DNA from: Linyphia triangularis
Taxonomy: Eukaryota; Arthropoda; Arachnida; Araneae; Linyphiidae
Direction: 5' to 3'
NCBI GenBank assembly: GCA_963978545.1
Contig: OZ021732.1
Location: forward strand, 29,604,123 to 29,668,122
Length of the DNA stretch: 64,000 nucleotides
Numbering within the stretch: the first letter of the stretch is position 1; every line of letters begins with the position of its first letter. The notes under the pieces were generated by a model. The model ran no database searches and was not told the origin of the DNA. It saw only the letters and a list, made by a program, of their open reading frames with translations. Position numbers and translations under genes: made by a program. Below are positions 63,715-64,000 of this stretch, piece by piece.

Positions 63715-64000
63715 TTGAGCATCTAGAACAGCGTACGCCACTAACTTTTTGAGGCGGGCCGTATGACTTATGTTAGAGCTTTTCGCGGGCCGGATACACC
63801 AATGTATGTATATTTTATTATTATCGATTTAACAATATATAACATTTCTAAAAACTGAAAAAAAATATTGAATTTTTTATCTTAGTAAAATTACAATTGA
63901 TATTTGATTCTTTTTTTCTAATAATTAAAAAAAAAAAAAATCATTATTAGTAAATAAAAGTCTAAAAAGAAGTGAATCTTTTGTTCCAATAAGTCAATGG
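63715..64000 (+). repeat. Dispersed repeat, copy 2, cut by the window end
   Basis: Matches 50208-50480 from ctagaacagcgtacgccactaac to agtctaaaaagaagtgaatctttt, including the ggccggatacaccaat segment. It continues beyond the window. Confidence 0.6.

Overview
This is animal genomic DNA, strongly AT-rich by eye, with spliced GT-AG genes and many transposable elements. The intron-rich host genes and the mixture of element families (Ty3/Gypsy with a SCAN-like gag, several hAT elements, Helitrons, a LINE ORF1 with three zinc knuckles) suggest an arthropod, possibly a chelicerate. I cannot name a species. There are no bacterial, phage or CRISPR features.

Layout. 1-667 holds the broken end of a multicopy CXC (tesmin/TSO1-like) protein gene. 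It is followed by a satellite-like repeat (668-2150). 2851-19306 is a decayed Ty3/Gypsy LTR retrotransposon that has served as an insertion target. It contains a Helitron (4195-5704) built on a 148-bp tandem repeat; a hAT element (7549-11426, 8-bp target duplication) that itself holds a 736-bp foldback element (8367-9102); and a second hAT element (13096-18761, 8-bp target duplication) with a broken transposase on the minus strand. That transposase is split by a third hAT element (13377-16672, 8-bp target duplication), which carries a small palindromic element (14847-15249). Across both hAT insertions into the Gypsy element the reading frame resumes exactly after the target duplication, so the order of events can be read.

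21185-53684 is the host-gene part. It holds a divergent pair: exo70/EXOC7 on the minus strand (21 coding exons, 693 aa, coding 41849 to 21298) and a BLOC1S3-like gene on the plus strand (6 coding exons, 180 aa, coding 42594 to 53595). About 745 bp separates their start codons, and this interval contains a perfect TGACGTCA site. Both proteins act in membrane traffic: Exo70 in exocyst tethering at the plasma membrane, BLOC1S3 in biogenesis of lysosome-related organelles. Intron 2 of exo70 has a U12-type donor, and its 3' end has been tandemly duplicated. Introns carry a LINE tail and several small non-autonomous elements.

53685-64000 is repeat-rich flank. It has a Tc1-like transposase scrap, a LINE-type ORF1 on the minus strand (58074-59199), two head-to-head Helitron-like ends sharing 281 bp, two identical GTGACGTCAC palindromes, a foldback element, and a second copy of a repeat also present in a BLOC1S3 intron.

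I did not find a convincing new biological system. The best leads are the four-level nested insertion series, the duplicated U12 3' splice region in exo70, and the Helitron-like end next to a LINE ORF1.
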